NCBI RefSeq assembly: GCF_001427285.1
Contig: NZ_LMFV01000008.1
Location: 74,386 to 138,385, forward strand
From: Mesorhizobium sp. Root552
GTDB taxonomy: Bacteria; Pseudomonadota; Alphaproteobacteria; Rhizobiales; Rhizobiaceae
DNA length: 64,000 nt
Direction: 5' to 3'
Shown here: in pieces, positions 1-11,219 of the stretch
Numbering within the stretch: position 1 is the stretch's first letter
How the letters are laid out: each line of letters opens with the position of its first letter
Position numbers and translations under genes: made by a program
Notes under the pieces: model-generated
Seen by the model: the letters and a program-made list of their open reading frames with translations, nothing else
Database searches by the model: none
Told to the model about the DNA's origin: nothing

Positions 1-70
1 CCCCAAGTCCGGGCCTCGACTGAGCCAGCGGGCCGCATTGGACGGCAGCGCCCCCTCAGGGAGGCAAGAC

Positions 71-200
71 CACCGGACGGGCGGCCGCAAGGCCGCACTA
101 CTTAACTAAACGAGCGACCGACCGGCCGCCCGTCCTCCCGACCTCTCAAATGAGGTCAGTTCTTTGACAATGGCCAGACGCGAAAGCGGGCGTGGCAACC
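71..200 (+). repeat. Left arm of a ~130-bp inverted repeat with an internal palindrome
   Basis: Read on the minus strand, this segment matches 4700-4830 with only a few mismatches. Inside it, GGACGGGCGGCCG at 75-87 is the perfect reverse complement of CGGCCGCCCGTCC at 123-135, so one copy alone can fold into a 13-bp stem. A smaller hairpin (gacctc/gaggtc) lies at about 140-156. It looks like a composite palindromic intergenic element of the REP/BIME kind. No transposase is nearby. Confidence 0.85.
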
Positions 201-243
201 ATAAAGCACGAACTCCGATAGCCGTCTGGCCATTCCTCGGGGC

Positions 244-368
244 CCCCGCCAGCGACGAGCGAAGCAAGGAGCTTAAGGGCGGGGCAAGGAAGCGTCCCCG
301 CCAGCGACGAGCGAAGCAAGGAGCTTAAGGGCGGGGCAAGGAATCGTCCCCGCCAGCGACGAGCGTTA
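244..368. repeat. 52-bp tandem repeat, two full copies and a partial third
   Basis: Units begin with CCCCGCCAGCGACGAGCG at 244, 296 and 348, an exact 52-bp period. Each full unit starts with CCCCGCC and has GGCGGGG near its end, so each can form its own stem-loop. The third copy diverges after about 20 bases. There are no spacers, so this is not a CRISPR array. Confidence 0.9.
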
Positions 369-631
369 GCGAGCGAGTTCGGAGCAGTTCCAGGAAAAGT
401 GGGAACCGGTTTTCCGTTCGGAATTGCGAAACAAAGAACCAGCGTGGCAAAAGGCTCCCAGACGCGAAAGCGGGCGTGGCAATGAATAGATGTGCAATTT
501 CCAACTACTCCGGGATGACGGAGCTGAGGCACGCGCTTCAGTTGGTCGGGACTATCAAGTGAAGCGATGGCGTCGTGGGTTTGATGCCGCGAGGCTGTGA
601 TTCGAGATTTTCGGAAAACAGAAGGCGGGCA

Positions 632-664
632 GAAAAACAAAAAGGCGGGATAAATCCCGCCTTT
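632..664 (-). terminator. Rho-independent terminator for the minus strand
   Basis: AAAGGCGGGAT (641-651) and ATCCCGCCTTT (654-664) form a perfect 11-bp stem with a 2-base loop. On the minus strand the stem is followed by a U-rich run with few interruptions (the A-rich 632-643 on the plus strand). It lies about 170 bases downstream of the cold-shock gene and probably ends that transcript. Confidence 0.8.
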
Positions 665-831
665 CGATTGCTTGGGAGCCTGATCGGGAGCCTGGTGTCC
701 GGGCCGGCAGCAATCTGCTGCTTCGGCTGGTCGGGGTCATCATGCTCCGGCGCGCTTCTCGCGCAGCCGCCAGTACATCCGTGACTTGCTGCGCGCCCCG
801 AACTATCGCCCGGCGCGCGCCTTGTGCAAAA

Positions 832-1044
832 TCAGGCTGCCTTGCTCAGAGATCCAGCGGACGACTTGCCGGTGCGGCGGTCCTGCTCGATCTCGAAATT
901 GACCTTCTGGCCTTCGTTGAGGGTCGACATGCCAGCGCGTTCGACAGCGGAGATGTGGACGAACACGTCCGCGCCGCCATTGTCAGGCTGGATGAAGCCG
1001 TAGCCCTTGGTGGCGTTGAACCACTTAACGGTCCCTGTTGCCAT
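832..1044 (-). CDS. cspA: Cold-shock protein, CspA family
   Basis: A 70-residue single-domain OB-fold nucleic-acid chaperone that binds single-stranded RNA/DNA in the cytoplasm. It starts [10 protein letters not shown] and carries RNP1 (KGYGFIQ) and RNP2 (VFVHIS), the two aromatic RNA-contact motifs. The length is normal for the family. The ATG at 1044 was chosen because AAGGAA lies 7 bases upstream and family members start at this point; a longer frame upstream adds unrelated sequence. A terminator lies downstream at 632-664. The paralogue within the family cannot be decided from the sequence. Confidence 0.95.
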   Translation of the reverse strand: MATGTVKWFNATKGYGFIQPDNGGADVFVHISAVERAGMSTLNEGQKVNFEIEQDRRTGKSSAGSLSKAA

Positions 1045-1339
1045 AGTAGTATTCCTTCGAGTTTGCTCATGTTTTCGGTGACCGGACCAAAGCCCGGCCG
1101 GTGGCATCGAGATTTTGGAGAAAGACGTCAGCAAACGCGAGGATCGCGAGGCCCGGATCGATCGGCCGAAATATCAACGGGGTGCATATAACCCTTGTTC
1201 GAGGCAAAAACAAGAGGTTACAGGAAGCAGCTTGCGGCTGGACGCCAAAAGGACGCCGCATTTGCGGCGGAACTTCGCGGTTCTGCTGGCGTTACGGCGA
1301 AAGCAATTGTTGCCGTGCGAGCTAGATCCGGAGGCACCC

Positions 1340-1663
1340 ATGAAAGCAATCCTTGTTGCGGCGAGCCTTTGCCTGATCGCGGCGGAGGCACATGCAATCT
1401 CACGCTATGATCCCACCCGGATGAGCTGCGGCGAGGTGCAGGCGCGGGTTGACCGCGACGGAGCGGCTCTGTTGCGCTACCGCTCGCCGCGCAATCCGAA
1501 CATCACGCTCTATGACCGCTATGTGCGCGACGACCGCTTCTGCGAAATGGGCGAAGTGCGCAGCCGCGCCTTCGTGCCGAGCGGGGACCTCAATTCCTGT
1601 CCGGTCTATAAATGCAAGCGGCCGGAATATGAGCAACGGTGGCGGCGGATATGGCCTGACTGA
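1340..1663 (+). CDS. Exported conserved hypothetical protein
   Basis: A 107-residue protein with a typical Sec signal peptide (MKAILVAASLCLIAAEAHA) followed by a basic, aromatic-rich domain with four cysteines (MSCGEV, FCEMGE, SCPVYKCKR), which suggests disulfides in the periplasm. GGAGG ends 5 bases before the ATG. I do not recognise a functional family beyond small secreted proteins common in rhizobia. It converges with the methyltransferase gene downstream, about 10 bases away. Confidence 0.75.
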   Translation: MKAILVAASLCLIAAEAHAISRYDPTRMSCGEVQARVDRDGAALLRYRSPRNPNITLYDRYVRDDRFCEMGEVRSRAFVPSGDLNSCPVYKCKRPEYEQRWRRIWPD

Positions 1664-1673
1664 GGCCGAGCCC

Positions 1674-2252
1674 TCAGAACGCGAATGTAGACTGCGGCGA
1701 CGGCGGCGGGCCGACATGCACGCCTTCCAGCGCCAGCATTTTTTCCTTCGACGCTGAACCTCCAGGAGCGGAGAAGCCGCCGATCTTGCCGCCGGCGGCA
1801 AGGATGCGATGGCAGGGAATGACCAGCGGCACCGGGTTCGCCCCGAGTGCTGCGCCGGTTTCGCGTGGCAGGCCGGCCTTGCCGGCGCGCTTGGCAAGCT
1901 CGCCATAGGTGGTGGTTTCACCGAAGCGAAGCTTGCGCGCGGCGTCGTAGATGGCCAACTGGAAATCGTCGACGCCGGAGAGGTCGACCGGGACGTCCGA
2001 GAAATCGACTTCCTCGCCTGCCGCATAAGCCTTGATGCGAACGACAAGGTCGGCCACCCATGCCGGCATATCGCGGCTTATGGGTGCGCCGGTGCCGATC
2101 TTGCGCAGCAGGTTGCGCTCGACGCTTTCGCGGCTCTTCTGCGCGAGATGCACACGGGTTAATCCGCGTTCGCTCCAGGCAATTCCCATGAAGCCGAGCG
2201 CCGTTTCGAATACGGAATGGCCGATGGTTTCAGGGCTGGCTTTGTCGTTCAT
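1674..2252 (-). CDS. ogt: Methylated-DNA-[protein]-cysteine S-methyltransferase
   Basis: A 192-residue suicide repair enzyme that moves methyl groups from O6-methylguanine or O4-methylthymine in DNA to its own cysteine. The active site is PCHR within VIPCHRILAAGGKIGGF; the helix-turn-helix stretch FGETTTYGELAKRAG precedes it. It lacks the Ada regulatory domain, so it is of the Ogt type. The ATG at 2252 has AAGGAT about 6 bases upstream; a longer frame to 2291 lacks family similarity. Its 5' end faces the transglycosylase gene across a divergent region. Confidence 0.92.
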   Translation of the reverse strand: MNDKASPETIGHSVFETALGFMGIAWSERGLTRVHLAQKSRESVERNLLRKIGTGAPISRDMPAWVADLVVRIKAYAAGEEVDFSDVPVDLSGVDDFQLAIYDAARKLRFGETTTYGELAKRAGKAGLPRETGAALGANPVPLVIPCHRILAAGGKIGGFSAPGGSASKEKMLALEGVHVGPPPSPQSTFAF

Positions 2253-2430
2253 CTTGTCATCCTTTCGCACTTTGGTACGAAGCGGGAACATTATCGCACC
2301 GGCCGGAGGGGATCGCCACCCGAAATACGCGCAAACAACAAGTTACCGGAGGACAGGTTGCGGGCCAGACTCGGCTGATGTAAGGAGCGGAAATCACGTT
2401 TTTCCGATCAACGGACTTCGAACCCCCGGT

Positions 2431-3264
2431 TTGCCAGCGAAGCTGCCCATTGCTGCCCTTGGTGTGATGCTGGCCGCGTTCGGCCTTGCCGGCTGCACCA
2501 CGACCTCGCAATCGCCGCAATTGGCGCAGTCCGCAAGTGTCGACGAAACCGATGCCGGCTTCACCATTCCGCTGCCCGATACAGTCGCAGTCCTCCCCGA
2601 AAGCGCCTATGCGCAGGCCACGGTGAACCCCGACATGGCCGGTTTGCCGGCTCCGGCGCAACCGGGCGACGCGACGGTGGCCGACGCCACGCAACAGCCC
2701 GTTGCGATGCCCGGCGTGCAGGCGCAACCGGCGCTGCTTGCTTCGGCAACGCCTGAAATCCAGCCGGCCTCGTTCGTGGCGCCACAGCAGCCAGCCTCGC
2801 CGATTGCAGCGCCGCGCGGCCAGGTCGATATGCTGATCGCCAAATATGCCGCGATCTACGAAGTGCCGGAAAATTTCGTGCGGCGCGTTGTCAATCGCGA
2901 AAGCACGTTCAACCCGATGGCCTACAACAAGGGTCACTGGGGGCTGATGCAGATCAAGCACGCGACGGCGCGCGGCATGGGCTATGACGGTCCGGCCAAC
3001 GGGCTGCTCGATGCCGAGACCAACCTTAAATACGCGGTGAAGTACCTGCGCGGGGCGTGGCTGGTGGCCGATGGCGACGAGAACCGCGCCGACCGGCTCT
3101 ACCAGACCGGCTATTATTACGACGCCAAGCGCCGCGGCATGCTGGGCATCACCGGGCTCGGCAAGGACCGCAAGCGCCGCCGCGAGCCTGTTCTGGTCGC
3201 GCCGGCGCTGCCGGTGGAGACGCCGCCCGTGGTCGACCTGCCGGTTGCGCTGACCGATTCCTGA
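2431..3264 (+). CDS. Lipoprotein lytic murein transglycosylase (SLT domain)
   Basis: Probably cleaves peptidoglycan glycan strands. The N-terminus has a lipoprotein signal with lipobox LAGC, then a Pro/Ala/Gln linker (about residues 25-125), then an SLT goose-lysozyme-type domain with the catalytic Glu in NRESTFNP, followed by WGLMQIK and a YQTGYYYDAKR region. The start is uncertain: no ATG fits well. The TTG at 2431 gives a normal 22-residue signal, while an ATG at 2467 would leave a very short one. A strong AAGGAG lies at 2382-2387, too far for either. About 277 residues. Confidence 0.85.
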   Translation: MPAKLPIAALGVMLAAFGLAGCTTTSQSPQLAQSASVDETDAGFTIPLPDTVAVLPESAYAQATVNPDMAGLPAPAQPGDATVADATQQPVAMPGVQAQPALLASATPEIQPASFVAPQQPASPIAAPRGQVDMLIAKYAAIYEVPENFVRRVVNRESTFNPMAYNKGHWGLMQIKHATARGMGYDGPANGLLDAETNLKYAVKYLRGAWLVADGDENRADRLYQTGYYYDAKRRGMLGITGLGKDRKRRREPVLVAPALPVETPPVVDLPVALTDS

Positions 3265-3270
3265 TCCTTT

Positions 3271-3609
3271 TCATATGTCGGGCGCATTGCCGATGCGCTT
3301 CTTCAGTTCGAGCGCCCAGACGCGGCCTTCGTCGCCGCCCCACAGATGCCAGGCGATATAGCCGGCGGACGGATTTGCCTCGTTGCCGTAGTTCCTGCCG
3401 CGCTTGTCCACTTCATGGCGGGCGAAATAGCTGACCATGCGGCGGATGGTGGAGGGCGCGAGCGGCTTGCACGCCTTCAGTTCAGTGGCGCGCGCCACGC
3501 CGATCTCGGTGCCGCCGCGCTTGAACTGCGCGCGCATCGCCAGCCCCTTGGCGGCGTTGTCGGCCACGACCTGCGGCGGAATGAGGGAAACCTCGTCGGG
3601 ATCGTCCAT
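3271..3609 (-). CDS. Conserved hypothetical protein with a phage-head-type motif
   Basis: A 112-residue protein. The central part reads as a basic helical region, and the C-terminus has NPSAGYIAWHLWGGDEG. That motif resembles one I associate with phage-derived head/protease-linked proteins and small domesticated relatives in rhizobial chromosomes; this is recollection, not a search. The ATG at 3609 is preceded by GGAGG with 5-base spacing. No other phage gene is nearby, so it is probably a resident gene. It ends 7 bases from the convergent transglycosylase gene. Confidence 0.65.
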   Translation of the reverse strand: MDDPDEVSLIPPQVVADNAAKGLAMRAQFKRGGTEIGVARATELKACKPLAPSTIRRMVSYFARHEVDKRGRNYGNEANPSAGYIAWHLWGGDEGRVWALELKKRIGNAPDI

Positions 3610-3752
3610 TGCACCTCCACAGGTATGGCCAAGCGTTTCGCGCACCTGGCGATTGTGCGCCAGTGCTTGTCGTTACTATAGGGCAAGCGCGGGACGAGGG
3701 GACAAGCCGGACCGGTTTTTGTTATAGCGGGGGAAACAGCAAAGAGGCCGTC

Positions 3753-4208
3753 ATGCCACCCATTGCGCTTCCCCTTTCCGGTTCGTGCCGCTGCGGGCAG
3801 GTCGAAATCCGCATCACCAAGGCGCCGATCTGCACCGCCGCCTGCCACTGCCACGGTTGCCAGAAAATGGCATCTTCGGCCTATTCGCTGACCGCAATGG
3901 TGCCGGCGGACGGGTTCGAAGTGGCGAAGGGCGAGCCGGTGATCGGCGGCCTGCACGGCGCCGACCTCAACCATTATTTCTGCGCGCACTGCATGACGTG
4001 GCTGTTCACGCGACCCGTCGGCTTCGACTTCGTCAATGTGCGGCCGACCATGTTCAACGATACGAACTGGTTCCGGCCCTATATGGAAACCTATGCCAGC
4101 ACCAGGTTGCCCTTTGCCGAAACCGGCGCGGTGCGGAGCTTCGAGACGTTCCCCTCGATGGAGGACATCGGCGAACTGATTGCGGGCTATGCGGACTGGG
4201 CCGGGTGA
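3753..4208 (+). CDS. GFA / CENP-V family zinc-binding protein
   Basis: A 151-residue protein of the family that includes glutathione-dependent formaldehyde-activating enzyme. The zinc sites are visible: SCRCGQVEI near residue 12, ACHCHGCQK near residue 32 and FCAHCMTW near residue 75. Family membership is clear, but most members have no proven reaction and real formaldehyde-glutathione activity is not shown. The ATG at 3753 is chosen because the family starts with LxGSCxCG and AGAGG lies upstream. Confidence 0.88.
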   Translation: MPPIALPLSGSCRCGQVEIRITKAPICTAACHCHGCQKMASSAYSLTAMVPADGFEVAKGEPVIGGLHGADLNHYFCAHCMTWLFTRPVGFDFVNVRPTMFNDTNWFRPYMETYASTRLPFAETGAVRSFETFPSMEDIGELIAGYADWAG

Positions 4209-4257
4209 GGGGATTTTCGCTCCCCTGAATAGGGAGGGGCGCACCCCTTTCCACATC

Positions 4258-4445
4258 GTCATCCTCGGGCAAGCCTGAGCATGGCGAAAGGCGCGATCCG
4301 AGGATCCATGCCGCGAGGATCAACCTGTATGGGGCGGCTCACAATGAGGGGCTTTCTTATGCGCCCCTTGCGCGCTGCCGATTGGTCACGGAATGGATCC
4401 CGGACAGCATCGCCGTCGCTTCGCTCTGCTCGCTTCCGGGATGAC
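4258..4445. repeat. Dispersed intergenic repeat, copy A
   Basis: Begins gtcatcctcgggcaagcctg and ends with the arm pair cggaatggatcccggacag / cttccgggatgacg. The ends are partly complementary (hairpin type). A second copy follows at 4491-4677 and a fragment at 5243-5293. Elements of this kind are common between genes in rhizobial chromosomes. Confidence 0.8.
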
Positions 4446-4490
4446 GCGGTGGGGGTGGTTTGCTTCTTCGCGTGGGAGATTCTTCCCCCT

Positions 4491-4677
4491 CGTCATCCTC
4501 GGGCAAGCCTGAGCGCAGCGAAAGGCGCGACCCGAGGATCCATGCCGTGAGGATTGTGTGGTGCAGGGCGGCTCAGAATGGGGTCTTCTTTGCACCCTTT
4601 GCGCGCTTCCGTTTGATCACGGCATGGATCCTAGGGTCTGCGCGACGGCCTTCGGCCTGCTCCGCCCTGGGATGACG
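4491..4677. repeat. Dispersed intergenic repeat, copy B
   Basis: Same order of blocks as copy A: cgtcatcctcgggcaagcct, then a cgaggatccatgccg block, a cggctcanaatg block, a cgcgctnccg block, and an atggatcc / tgggatgacg end. It is diverged from copy A by scattered substitutions and small indels, so it is not a recent duplication. Confidence 0.8.
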
Positions 4678-4699
4678 AAGGGACGGGTATACCTATTCG

Positions 4700-4830
4700 T
4701 TGCCACGCCCGGCTAAAGCCGTCTGGCCATTGTCAAAGAACTGACCTCGGTTGAGAGGTCGGGAGGACGGGCGGCCGTTCGGTCGCTTGTTTAGTTAAGT
4801 AGTGCGGCCTTGCGGCCGCCCGTCCGGTGG
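4700..4830 (-). repeat. Right arm of the ~130-bp inverted repeat
   Basis: Matches the reverse complement of 71-200. It keeps the internal palindrome: GGACGGGCGGCCG at 4765-4777 and CGGCCGCCCGTCC at 4813-4825. The two arms lie about 4.5 kb apart and face each other around the csp-ogt-SLT-GFA block. Confidence 0.85.
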
Positions 4831-5163
4831 CTTCCCTCAACCGATGCACCGGCCATGCCGCAGCTCCAGCCTCAATGGCCGACAACTGCGGGCAACACTG
4901 CGCCCGGTTCGAGGGCCGAACTTAGGGGCTCATCACCCAGCCGCCTACCGCAGACGACCAGCCCGGCACCGACGCCCTTCCCTGATACCCGGTGCGCACC
5001 AGGTCTCCCGCAAGAGCGATGGGTGGATTATGGGGGAAGTGAAAAGAGGGTGGATAAGGGAGATGGAAGATTTTTCGGGAAGTGAGTGGGATCAAGGAGT
5101 TAGGTGGTGGTCAGGCCGAGGTTGGTCCACGCTTGGCCAACTCAGCGCTGCCCCTCACCCTTA

Positions 5164-5184
5164 CCCTCTCCCCTGAGGAGAGGG
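5164..5184. repeat. Short intergenic hairpin
   Basis: CCCTCTCC and GGAGAGGG flank a 5-base loop. The context, ctcacccttaccctctcccc, is a widespread rhizobial intergenic motif. There is no U-run, so it is not a clear terminator. Confidence 0.6.
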
Positions 5185-5242
5185 AGGTGTCAGCGTTTGC
5201 GCCAGAAACGGTAGGTATCCTCCGCCTTCGCACTGCCGAACC

Positions 5243-5293
5243 GTCACGGAATGGATCCCGGACAGCTTCGCCTCACTTCGCTTCCGGGATGAC
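5243..5293. repeat. Fragment of the dispersed intergenic repeat
   Basis: Contains cacggaatggatcccggaca followed by cttcgcttccgggatgacgg, the same end block as in copy A at about 4387-4445. It forms a hairpin between atcccgga-type and tccgggat arms. It lies about 100 bases downstream of the reverse transcriptase stop. Confidence 0.7.
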
Positions 5294-5392
5294 GGATTTG
5301 AGATGAACGCCCATGTGCGGCGAAATCGCCACCGAATGTCGCACCGCCTGCGCACAATGGCGCTACTGGATAAGCTCGCCCAGTCAGTCTAG

Positions 5393-7045
5393 TCAGAATT
5401 CATCGTCATCGTCATCGTCATCGCCGTCTTCGTAGAGGCTATCGTAACCACCGGCGCCCTTTTCTATTGCGAATTTTACGCTCCCCTTGTCATCTTCGTC
5501 TTCGAACACCCACGATTCAGCGTCTCTATTATAGAATGAAACGTCATCATCATATAGCTGCTTAAAGAATTGATTTCCTTGAATATTCTTTGATTTTATC
5601 TTGAGCCCAAACTGCCGGTCCCCCTCGTAGGCCAATAGCCAGTTGTTGCTCAACATCGGCTGATCACCGAGTCTCTCCAAAAGTGCTTCTTTAGGTATCT
5701 TGTAGGGGGCTTTCGATTTCTCGTGAATGTCGAGCGCTATCAAACAAGGCATTGGACCACAGCGCAGAAGGACCGCTTCAAATATTTCCTTATCTAATGG
5801 CCCCTCAATCTCCTTAAGAAGCCACAAAGCCCATGATATTTCTGAATCGTGACCGGATTTCACATTTTGGCGGATAGATTTGTCGATCACCTCTATCCAT
5901 TTTTTTTGATCGATCGATTTCACAACATTACGCCACGCAACAACGCGCGCGACATAGTCCCAACAATGAGGAAAATTAATCGCAGCTCGCACTAGAAATG
6001 GTTCTATAATGTCCCAGTATTCCGTCCAAATTGCGAGTTCGTCCATTTTTCGAACCGCAAATTTGACAATGCCTTCATCTTTATAAGAAGCGGCTTTGCG
6101 AAGAATTTCATCCATAAAATGTACAAAGTCAGCCTTCATCTGACTATTTGGCAAGCCTTCTGATTTATAACGTTCAAGCTCTCTACGTATTTCAACAGGC
6201 CAGTACGGCTCAAGATCATCGCTAGCACTTAGGATGACTGTCTTAGATTCGTTTATGTCCAGCTCGAAAGCGCGTATGGCATCCCTTATTCCGCTCAAAT
6301 AAGTATGCGCATCGTCAATATTATCGCTTCCAATATATATATCATCGACGAGTCGAAGCATTGGAATATTGTGACCATGCGCTTTTCTAAAACGCTGATC
6401 AATCGCTACGCCTATGATTTCGGATGTAATACGGGAAACATCTGGTCCGATAGGAATTCCAACGGTCTGACCATCTTGAGCTTGCCTAGTTAGCCAATCT
6501 AGTCGATTTCCATATACGTCAATGGAATCCGGCTTTCGGTCTTTTTTTGCTGCAGGCTTGCCATGTAAGGCCCAAGGCAATGAATGAGTGTAAATAGAAT
6601 GGTAGTAGCGTGATATGTCGGTTCGCACCACGTAGCGTGATAGTGACAGGTCTCTGCGCCTACGCTTGTGAAATTCCGCATAGCTGCTGATACCTATTGG
6701 TCTTGTTGTTGTCGCTGAGAATTCGGGATTCGAACTGCTGTCTTCAGATTTCGATAGGTGCTCGTCAATTTCATACTGATGCAACGTGAAAAAATGAACT
6801 GTGTCCACCATGTACACAGGGTTAGGCATGGTGAAGACACGTCGTTGACCTCCTCTTTTCGAAGAGTTGTATTTGCAGGCCTCGGTTGGCTTATCCGTCA
6901 AGAACTGGTCGGCGCTAAGCGGCTTTATTGCCGCCTCGTGGAGGTTCTCGACAGCAAATACAGGCGGCATGTTTTCTGGAAAATAGCCATGTTCAAGAAC
7001 CCGTTCAGCAAAAATGCTCTTGGAATCCCCTAAGAACTTTGGCAT
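5393..7045 (-). CDS. Abi/UG-type reverse transcriptase, candidate antiphage protein
   Basis: A 550-residue reverse transcriptase. Visible motifs are: a finger motif with RRVFTMPNP near residue 70; catalytic motif A, RTDISRYYHSIYTHS, at 141-155 with Asp143; motif B, GIPIGPDVSR, at 196-205; and motif C, RLVDDIYIG, with Asp234-Asp235, where the usual Tyr before xDD is replaced (LVDD). The DIS-YxSIYTHS and GIPIGPD forms are those of abortive-infection/unknown-group bacterial RTs, not of retrons or group II introns. Residues from about 310 to 510 are helical, as in the HEAT-like tails of Abi RTs. The C-terminus is a run of Asp. There is no maturase, nitrilase or protease domain. The gene is much more AT-rich than its neighbours, which suggests transfer. 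A TTG at 7054 is an alternative start. A role in phage defence is inferred from the family only. Confidence 0.85.
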   Translation of the reverse strand: MPKFLGDSKSIFAERVLEHGYFPENMPPVFAVENLHEAAIKPLSADQFLTDKPTEACKYNSSKRGGQRRVFTMPNPVYMVDTVHFFTLHQYEIDEHLSKSEDSSSNPEFSATTTRPIGISSYAEFHKRRRRDLSLSRYVVRTDISRYYHSIYTHSLPWALHGKPAAKKDRKPDSIDVYGNRLDWLTRQAQDGQTVGIPIGPDVSRITSEIIGVAIDQRFRKAHGHNIPMLRLVDDIYIGSDNIDDAHTYLSGIRDAIRAFELDINESKTVILSASDDLEPYWPVEIRRELERYKSEGLPNSQMKADFVHFMDEILRKAASYKDEGIVKFAVRKMDELAIWTEYWDIIEPFLVRAAINFPHCWDYVARVVAWRNVVKSIDQKKWIEVIDKSIRQNVKSGHDSEISWALWLLKEIEGPLDKEIFEAVLLRCGPMPCLIALDIHEKSKAPYKIPKEALLERLGDQPMLSNNWLLAYEGDRQFGLKIKSKNIQGNQFFKQLYDDDVSFYNRDAESWVFEDEDDKGSVKFAIEKGAGGYDSLYEDGDDDDDDDEF

Positions 7046-7054
7046 TGCAATCAA

Positions 7055-7506
7055 ACCGTTCCGAAAGTTAATTCTTATTTAGTCCGCAAGTGAGTTTGAC
7101 TGTGCGGTAGAATCAAGTCGAAAGCAACATGGTCAATTGGGCCTAATTGGCGGCCAGCGCTTTCCGCGAGAGCGGCCGCCTCAAAGTGCCGCTTTGGCGT
7201 CGGTGCGAAGTTGGTGAGCTCGTGCTTGCCCTTTTCCTACAAATGGAGGGTGAGGATTGGTAACTTGCGCCGCGCCGCTCCTTCTCCGCTGCGTACGACA
7301 ACTATTGCCAAAAGAAGGCGGGGAATGGCGTCGCGCACCTCAAGGGTTCTGTTATTCGCGGGCGACACTATTGAGATGTTGGCGAGATAGCCGTTCAATC
7401 TCTTGGTGTCGGTGCTCGAAAGCCAAGTAATTGGGCGTTTTGCCCGCTTTTCGGACAGCATCTCTCCCCGTAGAACGGGGAGAGAAAAGCAGCTTCGGCG
7501 CTCGCC
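7055..7506. other. Intergenic region between carB and the reverse transcriptase
   Basis: About 450 bases, upstream of the reverse transcriptase on its strand. I see no convincing protein gene; a 74-codon minus-strand frame at 7237-7461 has no ribosome site and looks like repeat debris. Several defence RTs use an adjacent non-coding RNA, so this is where one could lie, but no specific fold is shown here. A perfect hairpin sits at 7461-7485. Confidence 0.5.
7461..7485. repeat. Perfect hairpin downstream of carB
   Basis: TCTCTCCCCGT (7461-7471) and ACGGGGAGAGA (7475-7485) form an 11-bp stem with a 3-base loop, about 20 bases after the carB stop. No U-run follows on the minus strand, so it may protect the 3' end or be an intergenic repeat rather than a classic terminator. 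Confidence 0.65.
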
Positions 7507-10989
<3,483 letters not shown>

Positions 10990-11219
10990 GGCGGGTCCGT
11001 CGGGTCTGGGCTGCACGAAAGACCGGCGAGGTTTCTCCGTTTCGCGTGGAACGCGTCGTGGAGGACCGGGCCAGTGTGCGGGCAAGGTTCTTAGTGGCTA
11101 AGGGGGCCTTATAGGGGAGAGTTCCGCGCGATGTAACCCCGAAAAGTACGCTTTTAGGCCAATGAACTGTGCGTAATCGGCGCAGGCGGAAATCTCGGGG
11201 GCGGAGGCTCGGGCCGACG

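Larger units (their letters stand above)
1..640. other. Repeat-rich region without a convincing gene
   Basis: No open frame here looks like a protein: the longest ones run through repeats and have low-complexity translations. The stretch holds one arm of a long inverted repeat (71-200), a 52-bp tandem repeat (244-368), and a second copy of a short motif (ccagacgcgaaagcgggcg) at about 460-478 that also occurs at 174-192. Confidence 0.6.
4209..5392. other. Gene-free intergenic region built of repeats
   Basis: Nearly 1.2 kb with no credible gene. It contains two diverged tandem copies of a ~188-bp element, the right arm of the long inverted repeat (4700-4830), a fragment of the first element (5243-5293) and a small hairpin (5164-5184). 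The AT-rich reverse transcriptase gene begins directly after it, so this may mark an insertion-prone site. Confidence 0.7.

Noticed and set aside
244..368. CRISPR array
   Set aside because: The repeats are directly adjacent with no unique spacers and no cas gene is present.
146..640. A 164-codon minus-strand gene in the first repeat block
   Set aside because: The frame runs through the tandem repeat and the inverted-repeat arm; its translation reflects repeat sequence.
4830..5000. RNase P RNA, tmRNA or SRP RNA in the repeat region
   Set aside because: The conserved core sequences of these RNAs are absent; only repeat and unassigned sequence is seen.
1..5392. Insertion sequence or composite transposon defined by the inverted repeats
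   Set aside because: No transposase or integrase gene lies between or near the repeats, and the enclosed genes look like ordinary chromosomal ones.
5393..7045. Retron or group II intron reverse transcriptase
   Set aside because: Motifs A and B are of the Abi/UG form, there is no maturase or HNH domain, and no msr/msd-type or intron ends were seen.
7237..7461. A 74-codon gene between carB and the RT gene
   Set aside because: No ribosome site, no family resemblance, and it runs into the hairpin at 7461-7485.
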